Positions 41,201 to 50,509 of a stretch of 57,707 nt of DNA are shown one piece after another. Location: positions 1 to 57,707 of the IMG/VR virus record IMGVR_UViG_3300025276_000004; one strand, 5' to 3'. The notes beneath the pieces are model-generated. The model was not told the DNA's origin, made no database searches, and saw only the letters and a program-made list of their open reading frames with translations. The position numbers were made by a program, and so were the translations under genes. Positions within the stretch are counted from its first letter, which is position 1. The number at the start of each line of letters is the position of its first letter. This stretch comes from a virus.

Positions 41201-41842
41201 CTCAGACCAATCGCTATCATCTGCCTCAAAGGCAGCTTTAGTGTAGTCACCTGCTTCAACAGCTTCCCGCATCTTTTTAAATTTAGATTGACCAGCACCA
41301 CCAAGTTGAAATGCCATGTTAGTCAGTCCATCTTGAACAGGTACTGGTAATTCATTCCAGTTAGAAAAGTTCTTTTCTGCAGCAGATCTAGCAGTACTTA
41401 AATCGTTTTTAAGCATCTGATCTAACTCAGCTTTAGTGTATGGCTTATGCTTTGTACTTTCGCTTTTACCATCCCATGCATATTTTTTAAAACTAGCTGG
41501 GAGTTTGTGACCAGTACCTATAGTGGCATGTCCTTCGCTATCTATATACACGTAGTCTCGAAAACCTTCACGATTTTCAAGATTCTGTATCCAAGGTATA
41601 GCTTGAGACTGTTCAGTAGATATCCTACCTCGACCACTGGTTTCACCACCTAAGTTTAACTCCCTAGGAGGGATACCTTGTAACCCTATATTTTTAATTG
41701 CACGTTTCTGAAGACCTGCATCATTCATTTTTTGGATAGTAGGACCATACATTTGAGATGCTTCCTTGTTGAGAACAAATTCTCCCGGAGTAAGCATAGC
41801 GGGTACAGTATCCCTGTTAGTTGGATCTGTTTTATCAATCAT
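38264..41842 (-). CDS. Giant internal virion protein with lysozyme (GH24) domain
   Basis: 1192 aa. N-terminal RDTVPAMLTPGEFVLNKEAS (11-30) is a motif found in tape-measure and internal virion proteins. Residues 88-235 are a T4-type lysozyme: E92, D101 and T107 in NREGFRDYVYIDSEGHATIGTGH have the E-9-D-6-T spacing of T4 lysozyme. A Pro/Asn-rich linker with a tandem 12-residue repeat follows (about 318-367), then a long helical C-terminus. It likely opens peptidoglycan locally during DNA entry. Confidence 0.85.
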   Translation of the reverse strand: MIDKTDPTNRDTVPAMLTPGEFVLNKEASQMYGPTIQKMNDAGLQKRAIKNIGLQGIPPRELNLGGETSGRGRISTEQSQAIPWIQNLENREGFRDYVYIDSEGHATIGTGHKLPASFKKYAWDGKSESTKHKPYTKAELDQMLKNDLSTARSAAEKNFSNWNELPVPVQDGLTNMAFQLGGAGQSKFKKMREAVEAGDYTKAAFEADDSDWSEQTNVRSEDLVNVFLAQNPVQSNFDVPRPGQGYGVEAFGTGNSLNNPRPPSNQSAELIVNPLQDSPYQGGPVSPIQTTFLPSSLANDPLSVPEQSLAPPNPRDYGRDFQPMAPNNYGRDFQPMAPNNYGRDFQPMAPNNYGAAPNTAAPNPDAPNPAPLPREQSFGEAFSAGRAAHGGGGGVFSYQGKDYSTDLKEESLTTANSGGSIQHLNFGDWVKNALGMNSPEVDDEALLNNSSQSIDEMARQSLQEDVNNSWFKRDARDKLTKFDQGMLPPPMYSEPAKRQELVNNMESATFKKDERKALTDHDMRVSKIDEEVRNPVPISYNESDRGVPYQNAPPDLSSYSSPFEQMTQLELERYIQSSLPTAPGNLTAQEVYTRRFKLNNIDPDLPDINPQLPNGDRDFRDLPVDYFSTQLDNQLTERQLNMRRRMDERGGPRTEEDIRILSEIDQFKVDQNINKSEAMDLQLAPINSEINQKQSEIDGIQKFLNDNPELPIDMRNNMLRAIDDIRTNIQPLVETSNVVGQSLLDQNKITKDLTPPYMAPINAPTLDSRLTIESPPLVDTVKGAEEPRTEAERNAAKKLGNKQMVQTMNQKLDGIIAAEGSNKPNPKVKDLPDVPENSSEIPEAKSALKDFFGDIFDKKELMRAAVMYLGARATGLSGNQALAFAGKQYISRSDAKENTYQKVALAGKHTKKTLALYKKSMNPNDLILKGVSLVNTGVTEERFDVATGQRFTGMKMKDPTTGSIRLMMPDGVTPVNFQTSTTDARYAQGSVENDAYNTRLVKSFATRVTEFQELDKNRTTGETKAERTPHLQITPSSFADQAVSYMLANGVQEQAMTGIMSNIYNEMVTDAKDGKLKNINESAIEGYFQRSWIESKTKNASAFMLADQTTPVPVANVRSFFDTLRNVGQGNGIEIMNDTQFSTWLMKQDAYLEWVDMDPEDQKEYNDRGSKNLPPKDRKSGMMLYLLEGLTD
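40782..40889 (-). repeat. Three tandem 36-bp repeats in the lysozyme-virion gene
   Basis: Three identical 36-base units encode NNYGRDFQPMAP-type 12-mers, flanked by degenerate copies; shorter GGTGCGGCT-containing repeats lie at 40740-40785. In-frame and contiguous, so a coding minisatellite and not a CRISPR. Confidence 0.9.
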
Positions 41843-41855
41843 GTTGTTCTCCTAA

Positions 41856-42770
41856 TTATCCAAAGAGTGCTGCAAGGAATGGTCCCACTACAGGTATTGA
41901 CCCCATAGCAGCTTTCATTGCCACACTCCCAGCCATCTTACCCAATGCTGTATCTACACCTTTACCAGCAACTTTCATACCTATTGCATTCCCAATCTCT
42001 GCTAATGGCCCTTGACCTTGAGAAAATTGAGCTTGTTGCATTTGACGTTGTTGTAATTGTTCTTCAGGTAGCATACTTCTAGCAACTTGGCTTACACCAC
42101 CTACGTTATACCCTACAGGGCCATCCATAGTACCCATGTTATAGCCAACAGGTTTTTTCATGCCACCCATGTTGTATCCTATGGGGCCACCATAGTTAAA
42201 TCTACTGTTAATATACCCATCATCATCAGATAAATTTGATGCATTTGTTTTTTCCTTAGCCTTTGGTTTACTAAACACTGCATCTTTTATACCACCAAAG
42301 TAATCGCCAACTCTACCAAAGTTACCAACACCATCAGCACCTCCACCAGAAAAAAGTGGTTCCCTTTCACTTGTATAACCTTGAAAAGAACTATCAGCAC
42401 CTGAGTAATCATAACCAGCACTATCATCATAGTACTCATTATAAAATGGTTTATACAGATCACCACCGGGTTGATTTCTTTCTTCCATCTTGTCTTCACC
42501 AGAAGATGTATTACCTGCATTTTTAATTTGAGATTGAAGTCCAATTAATGCAGCAGCTTCTCTTAGTTTCTTTTGTTCTAAAGCTAATGCATGATAATCA
42601 GGAACCCCTTCACCACCACCAGTATACGAGAGTGTTGCAGCATTAGCTGACATCGGACCCATCATATAATTAGCAATCGCAGAAGCAGCATTACCCCCAG
42701 CTGGTAGACCAGTAGCAGTAGCAGGTTGCACTGTACCACCTTCCTGATACCTTTGTATAATACGTTGCAT
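41856..42770 (-). CDS. Internal virion protein, Gly-rich
   Basis: 304 aa, Gly/Ala/Met-rich, with three GYN(M/V)G units near residues 197-225 (GPIGYNMGG, PVGYNMGT, PVGYNVGG), a Gln-rich helix (EQLQQRQMQQAQ) and a hydrophobic C-terminus (MKAAMGSIPVVGPFLAALFG) that could insert into membrane. It fits the slot of T7 gp14/gp15-type ejection proteins. Function inferred from place and composition. Confidence 0.65.
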   Translation of the reverse strand: MQRIIQRYQEGGTVQPATATGLPAGGNAASAIANYMMGPMSANAATLSYTGGGEGVPDYHALALEQKKLREAAALIGLQSQIKNAGNTSSGEDKMEERNQPGGDLYKPFYNEYYDDSAGYDYSGADSSFQGYTSEREPLFSGGGADGVGNFGRVGDYFGGIKDAVFSKPKAKEKTNASNLSDDDGYINSRFNYGGPIGYNMGGMKKPVGYNMGTMDGPVGYNVGGVSQVARSMLPEEQLQQRQMQQAQFSQGQGPLAEIGNAIGMKVAGKGVDTALGKMAGSVAMKAAMGSIPVVGPFLAALFG

Positions 42771-43456
42771 TACTTCCCTCCACCCGTTCTTGTAGAAGTG
42801 CTACCTATAGCTGGAGATCCATAAAGACCAAACAATCTTTGAACTCCTTGATAAGCAGCGTCACCTTCGTTTTGATTCTGTTGTTGTAGAGCTGTACCTA
42901 CTTGTCCTAGTGTGTTAGCACCAGCACCAAACTGTTGCTGTAAAGTATTACCTGCACCTAGTACACCACCAGCACCTGATAAAGCTGCCGAGCGTCTATT
43001 GGCTAATTCTGCAGCTGCCATATCACCACCTACCTTCATAGCAGATGAGTCCATAGACTGTTGTGCTCTAGCACCACCGAGGTTGCCTGTACGTGTAAAC
43101 TGACCTTTCTGTTGACCTATGATGTCACCTACTGCAGTTCCAATAGAATCTTTCATAGCTGTAGTCTGTTGACCTAATGCATCTGCACCAAAGATACCAG
43201 TACCAGAAGCAGCATCTCTGTAAGCTTGAGTAGCTCCGTAACTGTCTGCTGCAACTTGATCGTAAACACCACCTGCACCACCAAGTTCTTTCTGTCTTTC
43301 AAAAGCAGTTACTTGTTCTGGAGTTAACCCCGATACATTCTCATACGCTCCCGATTTGTATAAATCTACAGCACTACCTAGACTGTCTTCAACATAGGGT
43401 TGAGCCCACGCTGGCAAACTTGTTGAAGTTGTTTGTGAATTTCCACCACCGCCCAT
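42770..43456 (-). CDS. Internal virion protein
   Basis: 228 aa, small-residue-rich, with LPAWAQPYVEDSLGSAVDLYKSG and 'GLTPEQVTAFERQKELGG' at the start and repeated Gln/Ala helices after it, a pattern of ejection-type proteins in pelagiphages and other marine podoviruses. One-base overlap with the next gene (start/stop coupled). Confidence 0.65.
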   Translation of the reverse strand: MGGGGNSQTTSTSLPAWAQPYVEDSLGSAVDLYKSGAYENVSGLTPEQVTAFERQKELGGAGGVYDQVAADSYGATQAYRDAASGTGIFGADALGQQTTAMKDSIGTAVGDIIGQQKGQFTRTGNLGGARAQQSMDSSAMKVGGDMAAAELANRRSAALSGAGGVLGAGNTLQQQFGAGANTLGQVGTALQQQNQNEGDAAYQGVQRLFGLYGSPAIGSTSTRTGGGK

Positions 43457-43458
43457 AA

Positions 43459-43851
43459 TTAAACCTCCTTGATGAGCGTTATAAACGGCTCATAATATCC
43501 ATATTTCTTTAAGGCTTTCGCCCAACCTTTACGCCCATACACTACAGTTCTTTTACAGTTAGTAGATTGTGCGAACTCTTCTAGTATTTTTAATAACTCT
43601 GGCCCATGTGTGAACCACCCCGGAGATGTACAGGCAACAACAGCTAACTGCCGCCTACCTTCTATTTCTTCAAAGCGAGTTATGCAAACACCACCTTCTT
43701 CTCTCACCCAACACTGACCTACTGCGCCTAGACACTGTAAGAATAATCCATGAGATGTAACAACACCACTACCATGTACTATAGCTTCTTCTATTTGTGG
43801 TTTTATTATATGCCATTGATCAGCCAACTCAGGGCCACTTAATAATCTCAT
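43459..43851 (-). CDS. GNAT-fold protein (T7 gp13-like)
   Basis: 130 aa. The C-terminal part 'TVVYGRKGWAKALKKYGYYEPFITLIKEV' and central beta strands match the acetyltransferase-fold proteins that occupy the T7 gp13 position and are needed for virion assembly. A canonical acetyl-CoA loop (Q/RxxGxG/A) is not seen, so catalytic activity is doubtful. Confidence 0.65.
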   Translation of the reverse strand: MRLLSGPELADQWHIIKPQIEEAIVHGSGVVTSHGLFLQCLGAVGQCWVREEGGVCITRFEEIEGRRQLAVVACTSPGWFTHGPELLKILEEFAQSTNCKRTVVYGRKGWAKALKKYGYYEPFITLIKEV

Positions 43852-43862
43852 TTATTATTTCC

Positions 43863-44249
43863 TTATGTTGGTTCAGTAGGCCATGTTACAGTGTGTGGAA
43901 ATCCAGATGACTCTGGAAGATCTAGGAGAGCCCTTCTATAGACTCTCCATTCTTCTTGTTTATCTAAAGATAATTCTAACCAACGTAAATTATTACTAAC
44001 TACAGGGTCAACTTTTCTAACTAACAAATACTTACGAGTAAGTCTAACACGAGATGCTTCTAAATCATAAAGCCATTGATCTGTAGGTGCTACCCAGTCA
44101 GTTCCATTATACGTGTAACCTTCGCTAGGCTGAATAGATACAGGTGTTGTACCATCTAGGTAAGAATTTAATGTATTTAAATCAGGAGGCTCATTTGTTT
44201 CCCAGTATCCTATATCAGGATGGTAAAAACCTCTGTGGTTATCTTTCAT
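43863..44249 (-). CDS. Tail fibre assembly chaperone-like protein
   Basis: 128 aa. 'SRVRLTRKYLLVRKVDPVVSN' and the ending WRVYRRALLDLPESSGFPHTVTWPTEP follow the phage tail assembly chaperone pattern (R..lL...D......YR..LrdlP......v.WP..P). It directly follows the 888-aa fibre gene, the usual place for a fibre chaperone. Confidence 0.7.
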   Translation of the reverse strand: MKDNHRGFYHPDIGYWETNEPPDLNTLNSYLDGTTPVSIQPSEGYTYNGTDWVAPTDQWLYDLEASRVRLTRKYLLVRKVDPVVSNNLRWLELSLDKQEEWRVYRRALLDLPESSGFPHTVTWPTEPT

Positions 44250-44260
44250 AATTTAACTCC

Positions 44261-46927
44261 TTACCAACATTCTAAAATTCCAGTATAAGAATGGATTGAA
44301 TTTAATCTTGCAAATCTATAATAATGTTTATTAGGAATCATCCATACAGATCTTCCATCATTATCACTATCTCCATCATTAAAATTAACTTCAACATAAG
44401 AATTTATATTTACACCTGTTGACATTTGCATACCACCACTAAAATTTGTATATGATATAAACATAGCTGTTCCTTTTAAGTTTTGATAATGAGCAGTAGT
44501 ATTGTAAGTTCCATTTGCAATTTGTCTCCACCTTCCTGATCCTAAAGCTATATCACCAACAGTGTATTGCTGTGTTCCTCCTAAGATAGAAGAGAATTGA
44601 ACAGCACCAGCTCCACCAGCTCCACCAATAAAATCACCATTACCAGTACCATTACCAGTAAGGGTAGGTGTCGCACCTGCACCTATTGCAGTAACTTTAA
44701 CATAAATTTGTTTAAGTCCAATATAAGAAGAAGTGTCAAAAACTTGTGTGACTTTTTGACCTGCAAGTCCACCCATGCCAGCTCCACCTGAGCTATCAAG
44801 GATTTGATCTTGATCTCCCCCAGCTCCTCCTCCTCCAGAAGAAAAACCTGTAGCAGCTGACCCCGATTGGCGTTGAGATGGTGCTCCTGACCCAGCTCCA
44901 CCAAACTCTGAGGCTTGACCTACAGCTCCTGACCAAGGTGTTCCTAGTAGTGCATTTCTACCACCAAGTCCACCAGCCGCACTAATTGAAGATCCTATTT
45001 GAACAGAACCACTAGCACCCGGAACCCCTGCCCACACTTGAGCAGTTGTAGTTCCACCACTGTTGTTAAGACTAATTGATTGATCTAAATAGCCATCATC
45101 TCGTCCAAAACCACCAGCGCCACCTCCACCATAAGCAGTTATAGTAATACTAGCACCAGCATCTCCAGAATTAACTGAAGTAACAGTAGAAATAGTAGAA
45201 GTTCCTCCTGATGCTGATCCACCTGAAATTAATGTTGGATTTAATATTTGAAGACCAGTGTCTTCAGCATGGATAATTCCATGAATTTGACTATCAACAG
45301 ATGTGTGACTAACTTCAAATCCAATTTCTTGTACTTGACCACTACCAGAAAGAACTCCTTGAGTATTTCTAAATACAGTCCCAACAGTATTTGATGATGC
45401 TCCTGTGCTCGTAAATTGAGAACTACCAACAGCATATATTCTGTATTCTACACCAACTGACATAGAACCAGCTGCGATTATAGTAGGTCTTATTTCTCTA
45501 CCTACAAAAAATCCATCTGTATTGTATGCAGATGAGCTAACCCTACCTGCAATAAAACCAGAGTCACTACCAGATAATCTTAAATTTCCATCAATATCTA
45601 TTTGATTAGTTTTAATACTATTAGTAGTTATATTACCGCCATCAATAGCTGTAATTGTATTACCATCTAATGTGAAATCACCACCACTGAATGTAACAAG
45701 TCCTGAAAAAGATGTACTTTGAACAGGGGTAGATCCAGTCGCATTTGATGCTCCAGCAAAACCTGATGTATCTATAAAAAACAAATCTGAAGACCAAACT
45801 AAAGTTGTTGAAGAAGCTTGTTGAACACTGGGGATTAATGACCAACCTGAAGTAATCCCAGCAAGAGCACCTGTTGACCAAGTTAAAGTAGCGGATGGAG
45901 CAGACCCTTGGCTTCCAGCAACTGCAGATTTATATAAACGCTTTGTAGCAAACTTAGGTCCATTAGCTCCAGCATTCCCTGATGCTCTGTATATTGTCCA
46001 ACCTCCACCTGCAAATGATCCAGCATTATTGGTTCTAGTTATATTAGCAGAAGCAACCCAAAGACCTTGACCACTGCCAACATTTGGTACAGTTGTTGTC
46101 CATGTACCAGTGTTAGAAGCATTACCTGTCGATGAGTTAAAACCAGCATTATTTGCAATAGCAGAAGGTTGATTTATACTTGCATCATATAGATATAATG
46201 TTCGAGATACATCACCATTAGTTCCATTAGTTCCATTAGTTCCAGAACTTCCTGTAACTTGAGGAGTACTAAACTCAGACGAAGCTACTGTATCAGTTGT
46301 AGTGGTAGCAGATGCAATAGCAGATGAACTAAATAGAAACTCACCAATAGATAATGAAGGTGCAGTCTGTGTCCATCCATTGAGCGAACCACCTGACAAC
46401 GCTCCTGTAGAAAACGTATACGTAAATGTACCGCTGAACAATGAAGGTGCCGAACTAGATGAGTTTTTATTATGAAGCAATACAGTAGCATTATTTAACC
46501 CTGCTGGACCTGTTGGTCCCTGACCCCCCGGATTTCCATCATCTCCATTAGACGCAAGTAACACAGGTGTGTTCCAAGTGTTTGAATTTGTAATAGTATC
46601 AACTAGTTTAGATACATACCTAAAGGTAACCCATAGATATTTTAGAGTAGTTCCGGGTACAGCGCCAGTCCAACCGTTGTTAGCAGTAACTGTAACATCA
46701 TCTAAATCAGAGTAGTCATAAGATACAGATGTAGGTGCAGCTGGTGCAGTAGCACTAGCAGTTTTTTGATAAAGGTAAATTGTTGTATTACCATTAGCAC
46801 CAGCCCCATCAGAACCAGAGGGTGTGTTAACTCCCGGAAGCAGACCAATATTTAAATACTGTGTTATCTGATTTGTCCAAGAGTCTAAGACAGGATCACC
46901 TGTATAGGGTGGTCTTATAATAGACAT
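44261..46927 (-). CDS. Large tail fibre / host-recognition protein
   Basis: 888 aa. A short N-terminal attachment segment (MSIIRPPYTGDPVLDSWTNQI), several beta modules beginning YLYxK/YLYD, a Gly-X-Y insert (DGNPGGQGPTGPAGL, near 130-145), the TITAIDGGNITTNSIKTNQI segment typical of fibre tips, and a Gly-rich loop array (GGGGAGGFGRDDG, 'GGAGMGGLAGQK') like sugar- or protein-binding adhesin tips. One base overlap with the tail-tube gene. Likely the main adhesin. Confidence 0.8.
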   Translation of the reverse strand: MSIIRPPYTGDPVLDSWTNQITQYLNIGLLPGVNTPSGSDGAGANGNTTIYLYQKTASATAPAAPTSVSYDYSDLDDVTVTANNGWTGAVPGTTLKYLWVTFRYVSKLVDTITNSNTWNTPVLLASNGDDGNPGGQGPTGPAGLNNATVLLHNKNSSSSAPSLFSGTFTYTFSTGALSGGSLNGWTQTAPSLSIGEFLFSSSAIASATTTTDTVASSEFSTPQVTGSSGTNGTNGTNGDVSRTLYLYDASINQPSAIANNAGFNSSTGNASNTGTWTTTVPNVGSGQGLWVASANITRTNNAGSFAGGGWTIYRASGNAGANGPKFATKRLYKSAVAGSQGSAPSATLTWSTGALAGITSGWSLIPSVQQASSTTLVWSSDLFFIDTSGFAGASNATGSTPVQSTSFSGLVTFSGGDFTLDGNTITAIDGGNITTNSIKTNQIDIDGNLRLSGSDSGFIAGRVSSSAYNTDGFFVGREIRPTIIAAGSMSVGVEYRIYAVGSSQFTSTGASSNTVGTVFRNTQGVLSGSGQVQEIGFEVSHTSVDSQIHGIIHAEDTGLQILNPTLISGGSASGGTSTISTVTSVNSGDAGASITITAYGGGGAGGFGRDDGYLDQSISLNNSGGTTTAQVWAGVPGASGSVQIGSSISAAGGLGGRNALLGTPWSGAVGQASEFGGAGSGAPSQRQSGSAATGFSSGGGGAGGDQDQILDSSGGAGMGGLAGQKVTQVFDTSSYIGLKQIYVKVTAIGAGATPTLTGNGTGNGDFIGGAGGAGAVQFSSILGGTQQYTVGDIALGSGRWRQIANGTYNTTAHYQNLKGTAMFISYTNFSGGMQMSTGVNINSYVEVNFNDGDSDNDGRSVWMIPNKHYYRFARLNSIHSYTGILECW

Positions 46928-48687
46928 TACTTGAATCCTCCTTTACTTAATTCTATTTGATATCCTGAGAGATCCCAATCTAAGGTCACTTCACCAGTTT
47001 GATTTGTAATTTTATAATTTAAAAACCTACCATTAAACCTAACGTCTGCTTTATAGTTCAGAGTTGTGTCAAAGTTGAGAGAAGGTTTAGATGAATAGTC
47101 TACAGACTGACCAACCTTGTCAGTACCATCATATGTAATAGTTGCCTTTGAAGGCCCATCAAATAACAATACCATACCAGCTACACTCTCAGTGTCAAAC
47201 TCAGGTGTTAAGGCTAGTCGTTGACGCTCAAGGAATGCACCATCCATAAAAGAACTCCCATCTACTCCTACAACTTTAGTAGGTGCAGCAAATAAAAGGT
47301 CATCTCTTGAAGGGTTAGCAGATATTGAGCCTGTTGGTAAATCTCTTTTTGTCCACACGTTGTTACGATAGTTCCAAACATAGATTGCAGAAGTAGACCA
47401 GAACCAAATCTCATCATACTTGTTGAACCTTACTTGTTTAATTGTAGTCCCATTCCTAAAGAAACTCCTTACTCTTCCACCGGATATGGAAGATATAGAT
47501 CCCGGATGTCCACCAAATGAATAGCAGTCATTACTACCATACACAATATGTTTACCATCTACTTCAAGAACACCATCAGTGTTGTTTACACCATAGTTAT
47601 TTGTAACAGTTGCTATTTGAAACGGTATGAGGGGTGAGCTTGTTTGTTGAATAGAGTGTATCGAAGAGTCTGTATATACATACAGAACACCTTGCAACTC
47701 TGCCATGTCTTTTATTGTACCAGTTGAGGCCAAGATGAACTCGTCAGCTGTGTTAGCTCCATTCTTAAACGGATTCCAATTCTCAGGGATTACTCCGGGA
47801 GCTGCAACATCTGATGTCCTAACTGTACCTGTAAGAGTACGTCCACCTGTCTCTTTAAGATTACCTGCAACTAGCAAGTTACCATAAGACCTGACAACAC
47901 CACAAGTTACTACAGCAATTGGAGCTGTTGTGACAAACGCTTTATACACAGTACCACCTGATGATGTATCTGGTGTAAAGCTAAATTGATTTGCTGAAAA
48001 ATTAACAGATGAAATTGTACCTATATTAGCTAGTGTTGCATCCGGTGATATAGCACCAGCTGAATTTATAGTCACTGTTTCTGTCTGTATAGGAGATGCT
48101 GTGTTTCTAGGCAGTGCTGTTATTTTAATAGATATAACATTACTACCAGTAGGTGCTGTAAAAACAGTGTTCTTTATTACTTTTGCTCCAGTAGAACCAT
48201 CATGTTCAAAAGAAGTCATCTCTTCTTCTACAGCATAGGAGTCCCATCCTGGGAGTTGAGTCACTGTTGTAATATCATCTTGTAGAAATACGGGGGTAGA
48301 GTTACCATTATTAAATATAATATGGTATCCACCATTAAATAGAGTGTGCTGCCAACTACCACCAGTAACATTACCAACGGGGTATGCACCACCAATTCCA
48401 TTAATAACATTAAAAGAACTGTCATATACAGAAAAGGTACAAGTTGTATTATTGTCTGTAATAACTACGTACCTATCACCAACTGTTGAAGGCCAATAGG
48501 CTATGTACTTTACATTTGAAAGTGAGGTTAGTTTGTTTACATTAGAGGGAAACCTTTTAATAGACCCATTTCTAAAACGTACATTGTTAACATCTGAGAA
48601 TACATTTGGAGGTAGCGACACTGCTGGAGTATCTAGCACAAGACCTGCTGATGCAAGGTCTGTGATTGGTATAATCTGTTGTGGCAT
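46927..48687 (-). CDS. Tail tubular protein B-like / tail needle-hub protein
   Basis: 586 aa, beta-rich. LPPNVFSDVNNVRFRNGSIKRFP at residues 24-46 is the typical start of gp12-type tail tube proteins in marine podoviruses, followed by beta-propeller-like repeats (GNLLVAGNLKETGGRT, 'VYTDSSIHSIQQTS', ISGGRVRSFFRNG). Forms the distal tail tube. Confidence 0.8.
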   Translation of the reverse strand: MPQQIIPITDLASAGLVLDTPAVSLPPNVFSDVNNVRFRNGSIKRFPSNVNKLTSLSNVKYIAYWPSTVGDRYVVITDNNTTCTFSVYDSSFNVINGIGGAYPVGNVTGGSWQHTLFNGGYHIIFNNGNSTPVFLQDDITTVTQLPGWDSYAVEEEMTSFEHDGSTGAKVIKNTVFTAPTGSNVISIKITALPRNTASPIQTETVTINSAGAISPDATLANIGTISSVNFSANQFSFTPDTSSGGTVYKAFVTTAPIAVVTCGVVRSYGNLLVAGNLKETGGRTLTGTVRTSDVAAPGVIPENWNPFKNGANTADEFILASTGTIKDMAELQGVLYVYTDSSIHSIQQTSSPLIPFQIATVTNNYGVNNTDGVLEVDGKHIVYGSNDCYSFGGHPGSISSISGGRVRSFFRNGTTIKQVRFNKYDEIWFWSTSAIYVWNYRNNVWTKRDLPTGSISANPSRDDLLFAAPTKVVGVDGSSFMDGAFLERQRLALTPEFDTESVAGMVLLFDGPSKATITYDGTDKVGQSVDYSSKPSLNFDTTLNYKADVRFNGRFLNYKITNQTGEVTLDWDLSGYQIELSKGGFK

Positions 48688-48714
48688 CGCTACCTCCTAT
48701 ATTAGTCTAACAAT

Positions 48715-50469
48715 TTACGCGCATTCTCGTTGCCCAGTATTCGGGTCAAAAAAACACGCCTCCGCTTTCGGAGTACTCTCCTCTGCAGGGATTTCAATCT
48801 CGCTCGTTGACGCCGCTTCTTCTTCCACGGCCTCATTAAAGATTCCGTACCTTTTTCCAGAGAGCCTAAATGTGGTACAGCCCTTGGCTCCCTCTTTCCA
48901 TGCCGTTTCGTAAACACGTTTGAAATCATCATATGTTACATCATCCCCTACATTACAGGTCTTAGAACATGCACTATCAATGTAGTGCTGGGCTAGAGTT
49001 AAAACAGCTAAGTGTTCATAAACGGAAATGTCATCTGCCTTTCGTCCAGAAACTCCTTTCGCGTAAGCGTAGTCCTCAACATCTTCGTAACGTGGTCCGT
49101 CAAAAGTCTGGATGGTACGCTGATACGAATGTGAAAACACTGGTTCAATTCCTCCACTGATATTATCCGCCACAAGGCTAATTGTACCCGTAGGAGCGAT
49201 AGAGGTAAGGTGCGAGTTACGAATTCCATGTTTGCGAATCTCCTTCTGTACGAATGCTGGGAGTGTACGAATGAAGTTACCCTTAAGGTACTCTTCACGA
49301 TACAATGGGAAGGCCCCTTTTTCTTCTGCTAGTTTAGCTGATGCAAAGTATGTGTTGTCTCGTAGACATGCAAATACTTTTTCCATCCATCGGAGAAAAG
49401 ACTTAGACCCGTATTCAAACCCAAGCATCTCACCTGCATTTGCTAGACCTGTTATCCCAAGTCCCATCCTACGTTTATCCTTTGCCTCATTCTCTTGCTC
49501 ACGTAAAGGGTATATAGTTCTGTCAACTACATTGTCTTGAGCCCGAACTACGTGTGGTATATCTTCTTTGAATTGATCAAAATTAAATGTGTACTTACCA
49601 CTGTCAGATTTATCTAGGTATCTTGTAAGATTAAAAGAACCTAAGAGACAAGCTCCGTAAGGTGGTAGTGGTTGCTCACCACATGGGTTAGTAGCTGCGA
49701 TGTCTTCACAGTAGTAAAGATTATTCATCTCTTGTATCCGGTCTATAAACAAGACTCCGGGTTCAGCCCAATCCCATGTAGACTCCATAGCTAGATCCCA
49801 TATCTCATTTGCAGAAACTGTATCATGTACAATACCATCAAAGATAAGATCAAAGCTATCATCCTCTTTAGACAATGCTTCCATAAATTCGTCAGTGATT
49901 CCTAGAGATATGTTAAAACCAGTAAGCTTATCAGAGTTACGTTTAGCAGTAATGAAGTCAACAATATCTGGGTGGTCAATACGTAAGACACCCATTTGAG
50001 CACCACGCCTGTGACCGCTGCTACTAATGGTCTGGCATACTGCATCAAAGATAGACATAAAAGATATAGGCCCAGATGCTTGGCTCTCCAAGGATTTAAT
50101 TGTATTTCCCTTAGGGCGAACTTTAGAGAAATCATAACCGATACCTCCTCCTCTTCTCATAGTCTCTGCTGCTTCTTTAGCACGATCCATAATAGAATCC
50201 ATACTATCCTTTATCTCCCCTGAGACAAAACAATTATAAGCAGTAACTAACTTGTTGGCTCCCATAGCAGATTGTACTCTACCAGCTGGGAGAAATCTCA
50301 TGTTACCAAAGATATCTTCTAGAATCCATTGGTGTTCTGCACTATCACATAGGGACCGAGCAAGACGTTTCACCTTACCATCGAAAGTCTCTCCTTGTTG
50401 TCTGTACTTCATTGCATCTAATTCTTCAGACAGAGGTGTAGATGGCCCCTCATAAGTGATGTTTCGCAT
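48715..50469 (-). CDS. nrdJ: Class II (AdoCbl-dependent) ribonucleotide reductase
   Basis: 584 aa, a short phage NrdJ. 'TAYNCFVSGEI', RRGGGIGYDFS, SSSGHRRGAQMGVL and the active-site NPCGEQ (N261, C263, E265) are class II signatures; no separate radical subunit gene is present. The C-terminus ACFFDPNTGQRECA carries a Cys pair for re-reduction, likely by glutaredoxin. It makes dNTPs with adenosylcobalamin, so the host must have or take up vitamin B12. It is the first gene of the leftward block behind its own phage promoter, separated from other nucleotide genes. Confidence 0.92.
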   Translation of the reverse strand: MRNITYEGPSTPLSEELDAMKYRQQGETFDGKVKRLARSLCDSAEHQWILEDIFGNMRFLPAGRVQSAMGANKLVTAYNCFVSGEIKDSMDSIMDRAKEAAETMRRGGGIGYDFSKVRPKGNTIKSLESQASGPISFMSIFDAVCQTISSSGHRRGAQMGVLRIDHPDIVDFITAKRNSDKLTGFNISLGITDEFMEALSKEDDSFDLIFDGIVHDTVSANEIWDLAMESTWDWAEPGVLFIDRIQEMNNLYYCEDIAATNPCGEQPLPPYGACLLGSFNLTRYLDKSDSGKYTFNFDQFKEDIPHVVRAQDNVVDRTIYPLREQENEAKDKRRMGLGITGLANAGEMLGFEYGSKSFLRWMEKVFACLRDNTYFASAKLAEEKGAFPLYREEYLKGNFIRTLPAFVQKEIRKHGIRNSHLTSIAPTGTISLVADNISGGIEPVFSHSYQRTIQTFDGPRYEDVEDYAYAKGVSGRKADDISVYEHLAVLTLAQHYIDSACSKTCNVGDDVTYDDFKRVYETAWKEGAKGCTTFRLSGKRYGIFNEAVEEEAASTSEIEIPAEESTPKAEACFFDPNTGQRECA

Positions 50470-50509
50470 GTATATCCTCTTACTATTTTTATTGTTAAGT
50501 TAACTTGAA

